Shown: positions 45,571-56,660 of the stretch, in pieces | Numbering within the stretch: position 1 is the stretch's first letter | How the letters are laid out: the number at the start of each line of letters is the position of its first letter | Assembly (NCBI GenBank): GCA_963662175.1 | Contig: OY759215.1 | Location: forward strand, 45,029,213 to 45,093,212 | From: Aradus depressus | Lineage: Eukaryota > Arthropoda > Insecta > Hemiptera > Aradidae | Reading direction: 5' to 3' | DNA: 64,000 nucleotides | The notes under the pieces: generated by a model | Told to the model about the DNA's origin: nothing | The model's input: the letters and a program-made list of their open reading frames with translations, nothing else | Database searches by the model: none | Program-made: the position numbers and the translations under genes

Positions 45571-46594
45571 AAACTGTTAAAATTGGAGCGGTATAACTTT
45601 GTTTAAACTGGTCCTATCTCAAATCAGAGGAGAAGGGAGTGTAACTATATACGAAAATATAACGTATATAACGAAATTAATATAAAAAAAAAATAATAAA
45701 ATTCATAAAACGAAAAAAATAATTAATAATAAAAATACATAAATAAAATAAGTAAACAAAATTAAAACTAATTATGAAAAGGAATGAAGAATAAATAATT
45801 ATATAAAATAATAAAAAATTGCCTTCTTCGTTTCCTGAAATGTGGTGATTTTCACATTCGTAAATGTTCACGTACTTGTTACGGTCGCGCAAAATTATAA
45901 ACCTTGACAACTACTTGTTGGAACATGTAATCAAAGTTTTGCAAACATTTAGACCAAAACAGATGAGATTGCTACAGGTAACTTATACACTCTCCTGGAA
46001 AGTGAAGTCTTAATGACATGTTTTTACAATTTTTTTTTTTTTTTTTGTATAAAGCAAAAAATTAAGTTATCCAACTCTTGTGTATCTGTTTGACTTAGTT
46101 TGTTAAACTCATATAAGGCTGGAGAGCTTACATAATGACCGCGTCCCCCCCTCCCCTCTCTCTCTTTTAATAAGACATATTTGCAAATGAAGTTTTGCAT
46201 TTACTACTGCAGCTGATTGCTTGATTTATTCCTGTGTCTCGCTAATTGGTACTTTTGTGCAACTTGCATTCCTAATTGCAGCTAGTGCACTGTCCACTGC
46301 ACTCTGATTAATGATGTTAGTTCTTGTTACACTTTTACTTTTTGTTTACTTTACTTTACTGTTTTTTTGTTTTTTTTTGTCTGTAATTTCGTCAGTTACG
46401 TTACATTATACGATTTCTTATGTCTAATCGACTATTCAACAATCTGATTAGGAATCGATAATGATTGTTTGCTTCTGCCTGTTATAGAATTTTTAAACCT
46501 TTCTTATTACGCTTCTTTTTAGATATCAGGACCGGATGTGGGGAGGTGGTCGAGGGTGCCATGCGCCATGAACTTAGCAATAGACATTCAGACA
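45571..46594. other. A+T-rich stretch, nothing recognised
   Basis: Includes A-rich 45680-45830 and T-rich tracts near 46030 and 46365. No gene recognised. Confidence 0.35.
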
Positions 46595-46764
46595 CTATAG
46601 TAGCGCCGGTATATCTTGGCCCTTCGGGGGAGTGTGGCCAGTTCGCTTGGGAACCCCCATGAAAACGACGCGGTCGCCATGGGAACGTTTCCCTATTGAC
46701 TATCCCCTCCAAGCAACCTGGCCACACCCCACCGAAGGGGCAAGATACACCGGCGCTACTATAG
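46595..46764. mobile_element. GC-rich 170-bp palindromic element
   Basis: CTATAGTAGCGCCGGTATAT and the following 27 bp return inverted at 46718-46764 with a few mismatches. It is much richer in G+C than its surroundings. A TA at each end is compatible with a Tc1/mariner-type target, but this is only suggestive. The opposite-strand frames over it are consequences of the symmetry. Confidence 0.7.
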
Positions 46765-47400
46765 GTTAGCATATTTGTACAATTCTGAGATTGTGACTCC
46801 CTGTCCTCAAACGAAGCCCCTCGAAGAAGGGATTTTCTACATTCTTAAGGGAAAATTCTCACTGAGATGAGTATTTGTATGTTTCGTCGTTCAAACAATT
46901 CCAAATATTCCTAGCTCTATTATTTCCTAGCTGTTCTAGGGAGTGTAGCTGCCTACCTTTATAGATCCGCGAACCTTCACATCAAAAAGCAGCAACCGGA
47001 ACCACTACTCCATGAGGAAGTTCACCAAACTATTGCCAGTCAATTTACTGAGTCTTCTAGCGACTGATATTGAAACAACTCAGTTGCAGGATGACCAAAT
47101 CGCTGATTTCTTCCCATTCATTTCATTGTTTCTTCTGGGTTTTTTTCTCCTCTAACAGTGTTGATTGGCCACGCTCTCCTTTCCAGCAATTAAGAAAGTC
47201 AGTTGGTTGTCAATGGAGTGTGAGTCTGGGAGCGAGGATTGTTGGAATCCAGTCGGCTGTTTCAAACACGCTTCAAAGGACCTGTCTGTCAGCGCCCAAG
47301 AACTCTTCAGGTCGGCGCGGCGCTAAGGCGAGATTGGCATGACCTGGAATCTACAATAAATTGTTGTTATTGAATGGAATTTAATATCCGTATGTACTCC
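46765..47400. other. Unassigned GC-balanced stretch
   Basis: A TTTTTTTCTCCTCTAACAG acceptor-like site (about 47141-47159) precedes an open stretch to 47342, and AATAAA follows at about 47354. A last exon is conceivable, but no protein family was recognised. Confidence 0.25.
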
Positions 47401-47423
47401 TAGATTTGGGACTCACTGATGTT

Positions 47424-47450
47424 GGAAGATGAGGGCAACCTCGGAGGCCG
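47424..47450 (+). other. Hammerhead-like module, altered
   Basis: GGAAGATGAGGGCAACCTCG followed by GAGGCCGGCTAG matches 23843-23875 but has GGAG instead of GAAA, so it should be inactive if the motif was ever catalytic. Confidence 0.4.
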
Positions 47451-47699
47451 GCTAGTCTCAAAAAAAATTGTTCAAGGTGATCTACACATTTACCTCAATT
47501 TACCAGCCACTGAATCACAGTTTAACTAAACGGGCCGACGGAAGGGTCAACATTTCAATTCTTCCAGATACATTTTATTTGAATATGATATATTATTCCT
47601 TCTTTTCGTATCACGTATCCGAAAGAATAAAATGTTGATCCTCCCATTATTCCAAGCAGTTTCAATTTCAGAATTTTGTTGTTTGAGACAAAATCTCTA

Positions 47700-47860
47700 A
47701 TAACTATTGTTCTAATGAATGTATTGACACGAAATTTTATATGTAAATTAAAAAACCCTTGAAGATGACACCTATTAATTTTCCGCGATATTGGCAGCAG
47801 GGAAACGGACGATCAGAGAAGAAGGGTTCAACTCAAATACCCTAATAACTCCCAAAACTG
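47700..47860 (+). repeat. Family-B module
   Basis: AATGTATTGACACGAAATTT to CTCAAATACCCTAATAACTC, one module and part of the next. Confidence 0.65.
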
Positions 47861-47949
47861 CTTTATTATAAAGACCGACGATAGAATCAACATTTTCTTT
47901 CTCCGAATACAAAATATGAAAAGAACATATAGTTTGTCATCATATACAA

Positions 47950-48277
47950 GAGGGCGCCGGTAGCTCAGTGGTATGCTGACTTGCCTTCTGAGTTCAAGAT
48001 CGTGGGTTCGAAACACGACCGAGGCCCTTAGTTTATTTTATCTGGGAGGTAAAATAAACTTAAGCACGCCGTCCTTCCGCGATGGTCCCGAGCCTGTACG
48101 ATGTCAGGTACTAGTTAAAGACCCCTGCCCTAGGTGAAAAAAATTTAGGGTAGGCAAAATTTAGGACTCCCACAGTAGAGTCGGGCTCATGTCCACCAGA
48201 GTGACGAAAGAGCGCTCTGGTAGTAGGCGATATGACCTCGTAATTAAAGCCCGGGCATGAGTCATAAAACCTAACCT
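47950..48277 (+). mobile_element. Full-length SINE-A, reference copy, with 11-bp TSD
   Basis: A complete 328-bp copy. The head has GGCGCCGGTAGCTCAGTGGT (pol III A box) and CGTGGGTTCGAAACACGACC (B box). The body has TTTATTTTATCTGGGAGGTA, CCGAGCCTGTACGATGTCAG, ACTAGTTAAAGACCCCTGCC, GACGAAAGAGCGCTCTGG and GCGATATGACCTCG. The tail is CATAAAACCTAACCT. ATCATATACAA stands at 47939-47949 and 48278-48288. SINEs have no protein; they are transcribed by pol III and copied by a partner LINE. The GGATGGGACGTTAAGC block seen in sister copies is partly deleted here. Confidence 0.95.
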
Positions 48278-48402
48278 ATCATATACAATTTTGATCTCCC
48301 GTCGGTCCTTTAAATGAGGCAGAACTGGTACACCCGAAAAAAGTTAAAAAAAAAAACAGTAGCCAGTAAATTGAGGAAAAGAACCCATATATATCTTTTA
48401 TT

Positions 48403-48734
48403 GAGGGCGCTGGTAGCATAGAGATAGCGTGCTTGTTTACTGTGCTAAAGATTGCAAGTTTGAAAACCGGCCAAGTTCCTTTTTTTACCTTTGAGGTGAA
48501 AAAAAACCTTGAGCACGTCGTCCTTTCGATGGGAGTTAAGTAATGGTCGCGAGCTTGTACGATGTCAAGTACTCGTTAAAGTTACCCTACCCTTGGTATG
48601 TAAACGTGACAAAATTTAGTATTCCCATAGTAGAAATGGGCTCATGTCAACCATGAGCGAAGAAAGAGAGCTCTGGTAGTAGGCGATATGACCTCGTAGT
48701 TATAGCCGGGGCATGAGTCTCAATAACTAGCATC
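48403..48734 (+). mobile_element. Full-length SINE-A, older copy, with TSD
   Basis: Head GGGCGCTGGTAGCATAGAGA and a mutated B box (GCAAGTTTGAAAACCGG). The body is diverged and the tail is CAATAACTAGC (type 2). ATCTTTTATT is at 48393-48402 and 48735-48744. It is more mutated than its neighbour at 47950. Confidence 0.88.
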
Positions 48735-48744
48735 ATCTTTTATT

Positions 48745-50029
48745 TAGATTCTGTATCTTTACTATTTTATGTGAAATTAAAACATATCCCAGTTCCCTAT
48801 AATTTTTTAATCAAAAATTCACTTTTCTTCTCATACTTTCCAAGCTTTAAAAAATAATTTTTGACAACAAATTTTGTTTTGTTTGTACCAAATGTGTGAT
48901 TTTTGTAAAATAAATTGAATTATATCTTAGATTACACATATTTCATTTAATGTTTCTTATACATATTTAGCACAACGGAAATGATGGTTATTCAAGGAAA
49001 TCAGCAATTTCTCATATAAAAAAATATTAATAAACAAATTAAAAAGTTAAAAGTGATCCGCAATGAAAGATAACGTTAGCAAAATAAACCACGAAGGGAT
49101 ATGAAATATAAGTTGGTTCTTTTAACTGATCAATAAATTATGTGGACATTCCGGCCGACATATCCTCTAATAGCTAATTATTAATAATTGACCAATAAAT
49201 TAATAACGACATTCCAATAGTTTAGTAGTTTCATACTAATTAATTTCGTGGAGAGTGGGGCATGTGAGGACCCTGAAATATAGTTATTTCAATGATCTGA
49301 CTTTATTTCGTGGTCAGAGAAAAAATATAAAAAATGTTTAACTTTGGCATAATGACAAGAAAGAGAGAAAAACCATCTGCTGGAATAGCCCAGGCCCTAG
49401 ATTTCAGATCTATGTTATTTGGTATAGGGTCAAATGACTTGATGCCAATTACAAATAATACATATACAAATAATTCGAAAATCAAAAAATCTTATACCAA
49501 AGACGACCTCTTGGTCAGATGATCGTAAGAGTTTAGTCGTCATAATTTACAAATAAAAAAGAAATTAAGTACACCTATCACTTAGCGTTCAAGTATAGAA
49601 CAACAAAATACAATTACAATTTGTTTAAAAACCAAATTATACCTTCGCCCAAGTACACAATAAATTTTATTTACGAACAAGAAAGGATCTTATCAATATA
49701 GATATATATTTAAAATTTAAATCAAAATTAATATAATCTTCTAATACTAATTTCAGATATTAATTGTGAATCATAAGATTTGAGCCTAGTTATAATAAAT
49801 GTTATAAAATAATAAGAATTAATACGATTTAAAAAGGTTAATAAATGGTAAATAATAATAGGAATAAATAGTAATAAGTAATATTATATATAATATTAGG
49901 GAAAATAGAATAGATTCCATCGTTGTCTTGGGGAGGAAATGTACGAGGATCGTTGTCATATTTAATTTGGCTTTCATATTTTGCCCAGTCCATTGAAGAG
50001 AAAGAAAGTGAAATATGTTCCATGAATGC
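48745..50029. other. A+T-rich stretch, nothing recognised
   Basis: A 62-codon plus frame (49334-49522) overlaps a minus frame, and neither has a recognised motif. No repeat assigned. Confidence 0.3.
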
Positions 50030-50347
50030 CCAGTTAATTTAGTGCCAAAAGGAGCCATTGATGCAGGAGGTGCCGTGCGAAGCCTTGGGGCGGATTGAGT
50101 AACATCCTGAGTTGGTTCCCTGGCAGTCCGGACGTGGCTTCGTGATGAATGGCCATCCGAGGCGGGGTGCGAGAGCACCGCGGCTGGCCCTGTCAGTCGA
50201 CTACCATCGCTCTTCCGCCTGGGGCTTCCTTCATACTAGATATCCTTCGCCTCAGTGTCTCACTCTCCTATTTTGCCTACTTGGCTTAAGATAGGTCATA
50301 AAAGAGAAAATTTGTTCTATTTCGATAAAAAGAAAAAAAAAAAAAAA
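50030..50347 (+). mobile_element. 5'-truncated LINE, GC-rich 3' end with poly-A
   Basis: GC-rich sequence (about 50060-50290) ends in GATAAAAAGAAAAAAAAAAA (to 50347), the same type of end as 345-578. No coding motif remains. Confidence 0.5.
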
Positions 50348-50394
50348 CGATTTGTTGGTGTTTCACCGTCAATGCGCACGCACAGCGTGAATTG

Positions 50395-51390
50395 ATGCTT
50401 TTTACTTCTCCGAGTATAGGGGAAGTTTATCTAATCAGTAAAAAATTTGATGCGGAGTTTTCAACGGAATTTCATTTTTTCGACCTCCAGATTCAAAAAT
50501 TTATTCCTCTTGTTTATAACTGGATAGAATGAATATATAACTTTTTTTTTTTTTGGTTTTAAAAGAGCCTTGCATTGTCAAAGCTTGGGGATCAAGGGGT
50601 TACTGAGGGACTTGGATTGGCCATCGGCAGAACTATTGCGCCGATCGTCCCCAGCCCATGTTACATTTCCTGTTTCTGCTCCCGCCAGGAGTCGACGAAT
50701 CGGCAGAACATCGGGTTTCCGTCACCATCTGCCGTAGATCCAGTCCCAAATACGATCTTGTCCCATGAATTAACTCCACCCTAGCTTGGTCGTACAGCGG
50801 ACATTCGAGGACCACATGTTCTGCAGTCTCGATACCACCACACGAACAGTTCGGGGTGTTCTTCCTGTGAAAGAAGAACAGCTTGGAGTTGAAATCACCA
50901 TGACCTGATAATATTTGAGACGTCCAGTGATTAGACTGTACCCATGTTGAGTCAAGGCGTACCCGGACGTCCGGGAAGTAAGTGTACGTCGTTTGGCCAT
51001 TCAAGCATCGTGTCCATCGTTGTTGTCATTTTTCCACAATCCAATTCTGGACGATGTCCTTGCAGCGCACTGGTCTGGACTTCTGGCCGATAGAATAAAT
51101 GTATCGACACAAAATTTCATATATGAATTTAAAACCCCATAAGGACGAAACTTCTTAATTTTCAGTGGAGTCGGACAAAGGGAAACTGGGTTTAGAGGAG
51201 GGGTTCTATTCAAAAACCTTAACAAAGAATTTAGTGACGCAAAATTTAGTATGAGGATTTAGAAGGCCCTATCAAGTAATTATTAAATATTTGCTTAAAC
51301 AGTTGCCTGTATTTGGACGGGAATGAGAAGTTAATTAATTCGTTCTGGGGAATTAGATTTCCGGTGATTCACCGACGAATTTTTATTTTG
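50395..51390 (+). repeat. Family-B element split by a LINE
   Basis: The left part (50395-50541) has GAGTATAGGGGAAGTT, GATGCGGAGTTTTCAACGGA and GATAGAATGAAT. It resumes after the LINE at GATAGAATAAATGTATCGAC (51089) and ends with GGTGATTCACCGACG near 51382. Confidence 0.8.
50542..51086 (-). pseudogene. R1-like LINE 3' fragment nested in family B
   Basis: On the minus strand: RCKDIVQNWIVEK, a stop where Trp is expected, QQRWTRCLNGQ, YFPDVRVRLDSTW, WTSQILSGHGDFNSK, FHRKNTPNCSCGGIETAEHV and VLECPLYDQARVEL. The CSCGG..H..C segment is the C-terminal zinc-finger-like motif of R1-clade LINEs, preceded by the usual W..LSGHG.F motif. An A-tail (T-run on the plus strand, about 50541-50553) marks the 3' end. 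GATAGAATGAAT before and GATAGAATAAAT after look like a target-site duplication with one difference. The reverse transcriptase and endonuclease are missing. Confidence 0.88.
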
Positions 51391-51399
51391 TTCTCTTTT

Positions 51400-51640
51400 C
51401 CCTTTGATCGATTTGACTGAAAATCAATATGTGTCGTCCTTAGAGGTTTCTCGATACATATATATATATATATTCGTGTCGATACATTCATTTTATCAGG
51501 AGTTATCATGTTCACATGCACACTGATTTTTTTTTTTTTATTACTGGAAACTGGAGGAGAGAAAATAAGATATTCCGTTGAAGACTCCCATCGAATTTTT
51601 TGACCTATATAACTTCTCTGTACTTCGTATAGCTGGGGAT
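51400..51640 (-). repeat. Family-B left part, minus strand
   Basis: Meets the preceding plus-strand copy. Ends with the inverted left hairpin CTGTACTTCGTATAGCTGGG. Confidence 0.65.
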
Positions 51641-52264
51641 GTTAAAACACACCGGTTTCATCGAAAGAGGTACCTCATTCACCATTATTTTTAATTTCGA
51701 TAGCCAATAAAATTTTGGTGATGTTCTGCAGGTCAGGATACAATTTCTCCAGGTTACGACAGACAAGTTGACTCGGAGATAATACACCGTTTTACTACGG
51801 TTGTCAGTTCGTTTTTCCTCGTGAAGAGGGAAACTGCTTTTCATCAAGATGAATGCCATCTGATAGCCAGAGATGAGGTAACCCAAAAATCTGGAAATCT
51901 TCTAAGAAAAAGAAAGAAAAAAAAAAGTATTATATCACAGAGTTCTATTATCCGACACCTGTTATGTACTGGGTTCTCTTCTTTCGCTACGCATTCTTGA
52001 AAAATTAAGTTAGCATTGCCTATCGAGTCAATGATTACTCCTCTCTGCTTTAGAACGTTCGCTTCTCACCTTCAACACATATAAAATGTTTTCTGTCATG
52101 TTTAGAAATATGTTGGAAGACCAAAATTTCATAGGGACCCAAAAAAGACAACAGAGGTTCCCAAAAAACAAGAAGTATTTTAGGAATGTTACATCTCGGG
52201 CTGCAAAAAGAAAATGGGTTCTGACAGATTGATGAAAATATGAACACAACAATAGTACATAAAA
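51641..52264. other. Unassigned stretch
   Basis: Minus-strand frames at 51605-51886 and 52028-52252 have no recognised motif. Confidence 0.3.
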
Positions 52265-52935
52265 AGTCGACGATGAATCACCTGCAATGCACTTCCCCAG
52301 AAAGAGTTAATTAATTTTTCGCTCCCCCTCCAAAACCAGTCGATCGTTTGCGCTAATTTTCAACAGGAGACTTACATAGGGGCTCCTAAATTTTCATACT
52401 AAATTTTGTATCGATAAATTCAGTTATTGGGTTTTTTTTCAGTTGAGCCCCCCTCTCATCCCCTTTCCTTTCGCCTATTTTGCGGAAAATCGATAGGTGT
52501 TGTCCTTATGGGGTTTTGGCCACACATATAAACCCCCCTGAACCCCCCCTTCCCTTCAGGTGTTATCCTTATGGTGTTTTGGTCACACATATGCGATTTC
52601 GTGTCGATACATTTATTCTATCGGCAGATATTGTAGTTTTATGTTAAGCCTCCCCTCTAACCTCTCTAATCCACCCTTTTCCTTTGGTCGATTTGGCTTA
52701 AAAACAATAGGTGTCGTCGTTAGAGTGTTATGAATTCACATATAAAATTTTGTGTCTATACATTCTTTCTATAGGGAGTTATCGAGTTCACAGACTCAAA
52801 GACCGACAAACTTTTTTTATATATTTGAAATCTAGAGTTCGGAAGAAATGAAATTCCGTTGAAAACTCCGCATCGAATTTTTGACCAATTACATAACATC
52901 CCCTATACTTTGTATATCTGGGGAAGTAAAGGGTA
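52265..52935 (-). repeat. Family-B element with both ends
   Basis: On the minus strand it starts ACTTCCCCAGATATACAAAG (left hairpin), has GAGTTTTCAACGGAATTTCA and modules with GACGACACCTATTG-like words, and ends CTGGGGAAGTGCATTGCAGG then TGATTCATCGTCG. The outermost words ACTTCCCCAG and CTGGGGAAGT are inverted copies. Confidence 0.75.
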
Positions 52936-53029
52936 ACTTGTTGTAGCGGCTGCTCAGCATACCGCCTCCTGAGGCAGGAGGTCACGCGGCCAACGAGGAT
53001 TGAGTCGTCGAGGTGGGATGCATCGAAAT

Positions 53030-53230
53030 GTGAGGTTAGAGGAGGAGCCTAATTCTAAAATCTTTATAACTGTCGATGTAACAAGTATAAACATGAAATT
53101 TATTATGATGCTTCAGAAGTCCATATTGAGACACCTATTAATTTTTTTTATCAAATCGGTAAATTGGATTTAGAGGGAGAGCAAACATTTTGTTCATTAA
53201 TTTTCGCTGGGGAAGTACATAACGGATAAT
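53030..53230 (+). repeat. Family-B terminal part
   Basis: From GTGAGGTTAGAGGAGGAGCC to CGCTGGGGAAGTACATAACG. Confidence 0.6.
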
Positions 53231-53650
53231 CATGATAATTAGGAATCTTTGAATAACTAGATTATTTAGTGGAATTTCACAATCAATAAAATAAATTTTT
53301 TTCTCATTTCTGAGAGATTTCAAAATCGTAAAACTCCTCCAGCTTCCCTGAAATAGATATTTCTCTCCCTGAAGAAAGTTAACTAATAAAATATTTATGA
53401 TTTTTAAAAAAATATCAAAAAAAAAAAATGGACCTGGGAACAAATTATGTTAGCAGCGTCTATCGTTGTGACTAGACAGTTCTGGAATGTTTACTGTCAA
53501 CTTTCCCTTCGGAAAGAGATTTGAGGATGAAAACTGGTTTTTTGTGAACAGAAGAAGAGGCAGTATCCTTGATCTAGGAATCGGTGGTTCCTGACCAAGC
53601 GAAGTAGCTCTGTGATAGTCTATCATTTAAAAAAAATTAATAATAAAATA
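53231..53650. other. Unassigned stretch
   Basis: No gene or repeat assigned. Confidence 0.3.
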
Positions 53651-53662
53651 TATACATTTTTT

Positions 53663-53920
53663 GGAGGGTACCGGCGCCCGGTAATAAACTTAAGCACGCC
53701 GTCCTTCGGATGGGACGTTAAGCGATGGTCCCGAGCCTGTACGATGTCAGTTACTCGTTAAAGACCTCTGGCCTAAGTGAATAAAAATTTAGGGTATGCA
53801 AAATTTAGGACTCCCACAGAAGAGTCGGGCTCATGTCCATCAGAGAGGTGAAAGAGCGCTCTGGTAGTAGGCGATATGACCTCGTAGTTAAAGCCCGGGC
53901 ATGAATCATAAAACCTAACC
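53663..53920 (+). mobile_element. SINE-A copy with head deletion and 12-bp TSD
   Basis: The first bases of the head (GGTACCGGCGCC) are joined directly to the body (GGTAATAAACTTAAGC), so the pol III boxes are missing, yet both ends are present. TATACATTTTTT is at 53651-53662 and 53921-53932. Tail type 1 (CATAAAACCTAACC). Confidence 0.9.
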
Positions 53921-53932
53921 TATACATTTTTT

Positions 53933-54555
53933 ATTATTTATTTTATTTTTTGTTAATGATTTCTTTCTTATATATTATGACGAAAATTCCTTTGCCATTT
54001 AATACTATTGTAGAGACACTTTTTTTGACTATTATGTAGATAGTTATTTTTTAGTTATTAGTGTATATTTGAATCATAGATGTGCCACTGATGATGAATC
54101 CGTTCCGGTCAAAAATATAAGAATGGGAATACAACGTATTCTGTTTCTAGAACAAGTATTAATTATGAAGTGGTAGGGACCGAGGGACATTCATCACGGA
54201 GTCAGGCAGTGGCAGGCGGAAAGGTGAGGCTGTGAAAATGAATTCTGCCAACAGCTGCTCCTAGACTCTTCTTTGAAACAGGTAAGCATATTCGCCGTAA
54301 CGCAGCTGCTGTGCTCGCCTACTTTGCTACCCAGAATGTAAATTTCCTGTTGACAATAATGAATGGAAGTTTTGTGATTTATAGTTCAAAATATTGTTGA
54401 ACACCAAACAAATTTACTAATAATAACTTCTTAGGGGGTCTCGATGAGTTGTTAATCCAGTGGTCGAATGCCAACGTCGAACGTACAATATATATTTCTA
54501 CTGCCCACCCAAAGATAGGAACTTTATGAGCACTCTATCGATTGTAGCAATTGAC
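53933..54555. other. Unassigned stretch with a family-A tail scrap
   Basis: GATGTGCCACTGATGATGAA (54083) is joined to TCCGTTCCGGTCAAAAATAT, that is, family A with the hairpin of the module deleted. No gene recognised. Confidence 0.4.
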
Positions 54556-55895
54556 TTGAAATTCTAAATGCAGCTGTGCTAATTGCTGATTTTGTACAAA
54601 ATCAAAAGAGAACATCACTTTGTTTCAGGACTCATCAAAAACCTTTCCAAATAAAAGATCTAGAGAAAACTTATAGGCACATCTTATATGAAGGACAATT
54701 TTTTTTCTTGTCTTTTATTTATAAAGATGCAACTGTTGCTAGGGTGCAGCAACCAGCATCTATGATGGTAGGTATGATATGTTTGCGTGAATGGCATGTG
54801 AGAGGAAGGCCACCCAGTGATAGGTCCTCGGGACGAAAATTTATCTTAATTATTGGGATAAGAACAGAAAAAAAAAAATGATTATATAAAGAAATTTAAA
54901 AAAAAATAAAATAAAATAAATAAAAAGGAATTGAAAGACAATTTGACGGATGGGTAAGAGAGATGATAAAAGCAAAGAAAAATAATGTAAAAAAATAAAA
55001 TAAAAAATATTAAGAACGAATAAAATTTAAGGTGGCGGTAAGTCGCGGTTCCATGTTCTCTTCAACCTTCGTGGGGGGTTTTGTGGTAAGTGTTGTGAAG
55101 ATGAAGTATGTGTTTCTGGGTTGTATGTGTGTAAAGTTTTCTAAAAAAACATATGTAAGTAGGTTGTATTTTGTCGGGTACTGTGTGTATCATAAGATTG
55201 TTATGAAGTGTTGTGGGGGCACTATGTTATCAGTCAGGGTTTTTGACTGAAACGCCTGAATTCGTTTGATGTTGGATGTTTTTGCTGAACCGTATATCTG
55301 TGATCCGTATGTCCATAATGGTCTAAGTAAGTAAGTGTAACAGTTTAAAAACCGAAAACCGACCTTAAATTACAATTTGAAACTCATACTTTTAGACATT
55401 TTGTCGGTTAGTTCTATCAGAAAATGTGTCCTTACCTTATTGGATCAATTCCAGTACAAATTAATCAACTACGTTTTCTCTTTCCTTTCTAAAGCGTTCT
55501 GGTTAAAAATTAATAGTTGATACATAGTGGCATCTGAATTATCGGTAGCTATTACAGTCGAGCCTACCTCTAATCTCAATTTCCCTTCGGCTGATTTCGC
55601 GGAAAATGTATAGGTGCTCTATTATGGAGATTTGAATTTTCTGTAGATAAATCCATTACTTCAGCAATTCAGAGTGTGTTTCCCTCCCAAGCCACCCCCA
55701 AACCTTTCTTCCCTGTGACCCATATGACTGAATATCAATAGGTGGCGTCCTTGGAGCGTTCTAGCTAAGCATATAAAATTTCGTGTCGATACATTTATTC
55801 TATCTGGAGTTATCGTGTTCACAGATACACAGACTTTTTTTTTTCATGTTTGAAATAAGGAGATCGGAAAAGATGTAATTCCGTGGGGAAGTAGA
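54556..55895 (-). repeat. Family-B composite, copy 2, carrying a LINE
   Basis: Matches 17841-18590 in order: GCAGCTGTGCTAATTGCTGA, CAAAAGAGAACATCACTTTG, then after the LINE CTTAAATTACAATTTGAAAC, GTTTCCCTCCCAAGCCACCC and GAGTTATCGTGTTCACAGAT. The two copies differ by scattered substitutions and small indels. Confidence 0.75.
54706..55345 (-). pseudogene. Jockey-like LINE fragment inserted in the composite
   Basis: On the minus strand the frame at about 55342-55256 reads CYTYLLRPLWTYGSQIYGSA then KTSNIKRIQAFQSKTL, the conserved end of Jockey-clade reverse transcriptases (xLRPxWxYGxxxxGxAxxSNIxxIQxFQSKxLR). It decays after that, with stops. The sequence is absent from the matching place of copy 1 (about 17975-18010). 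The 3' part (54720-54870) is GC-balanced and non-coding. Confidence 0.85.
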
Positions 55896-55899
55896 ACGC

Positions 55900-56439
55900 C
55901 TCATACAGGCTTCGAACCGCGAATTTGAGCACAGCAAAGCAGAGCTGGCTATATACCTACTATTGTATTCTATAATACCAACTAGATTACTTAACATTTC
56001 TAAACTATTATATCGAGAAGAACAATTTTCTTCTAATTGTTGTTTAATGACGACCCATTTTTAAGACAATTTTTTTTTTCTTTTCCGAGTAATAGCTTTG
56101 TCAAATAAAATATAATAAGGGTTTACAAAAATGGATAAAAAAAAAAATATCTGAGACTATAATATAATTTTACGACTGTTTCTTAATGTAGAAGTTGTTT
56201 CACGGTGTCAAGGTCTCACAATAAACACTATAGTCTCTTATTGTACCTCATCCAAATGAATGAAATATTTTATTGCTTGTATTAATTGCTGTATTTTATT
56301 TCAGAATATAAATAAATGCGCTCCCGTTCAATACAACTATAGATCGCGGTACTATTTATTATTATTTTCCCATAAGGAAATATATATAATCATAAAGGAA
56401 TTATAGTTTCAAGTTTTTGTGTTTAATTATATAAAAAAT
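55900..56439. other. Unassigned stretch
   Basis: A worn SINE-A-head-like word (CAGGCTTCGAACCGCGAATT) is at 55905. The rest is A+T-rich with nothing recognised. Confidence 0.3.
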
Positions 56440-56660
56440 AGTAGTCGGTGAATCAACCTCCAAAACCAGGGTTTTGACTTTAAAAATGAAAAATGAAGTC
56501 TAAAGATTCATTAAATCGACAGTTATAGAAGTTTTTGAGTTGAGCCCACTCGTGCTTTTCCCTTCTGCCAATTCCGCTGAAACTTAATAAGTTTCAAGTC
56601 TTACGAGATTATTTTATGTCGATACGTTCATTATATCGGCAGTTATTCGAGTGATGAGAG
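56440..56660 (-). repeat. Family-B piece, minus strand
   Basis: GTCGGTGAATCAACCTCC to GTCGATACGTTCATTATATC, one module with gaps. Confidence 0.55.

Noticed and set aside
46990..47345. Terminal exon of a host gene
   Set aside because: An acceptor-like site and AATAAA are present, but there is no protein similarity and no other exon; kept only as an unassigned block.
49819..50178. 119-codon minus-strand gene
   Set aside because: Covers the GC-rich LINE 3' end and A+T-rich flank; two overlapping minus frames and no motif.
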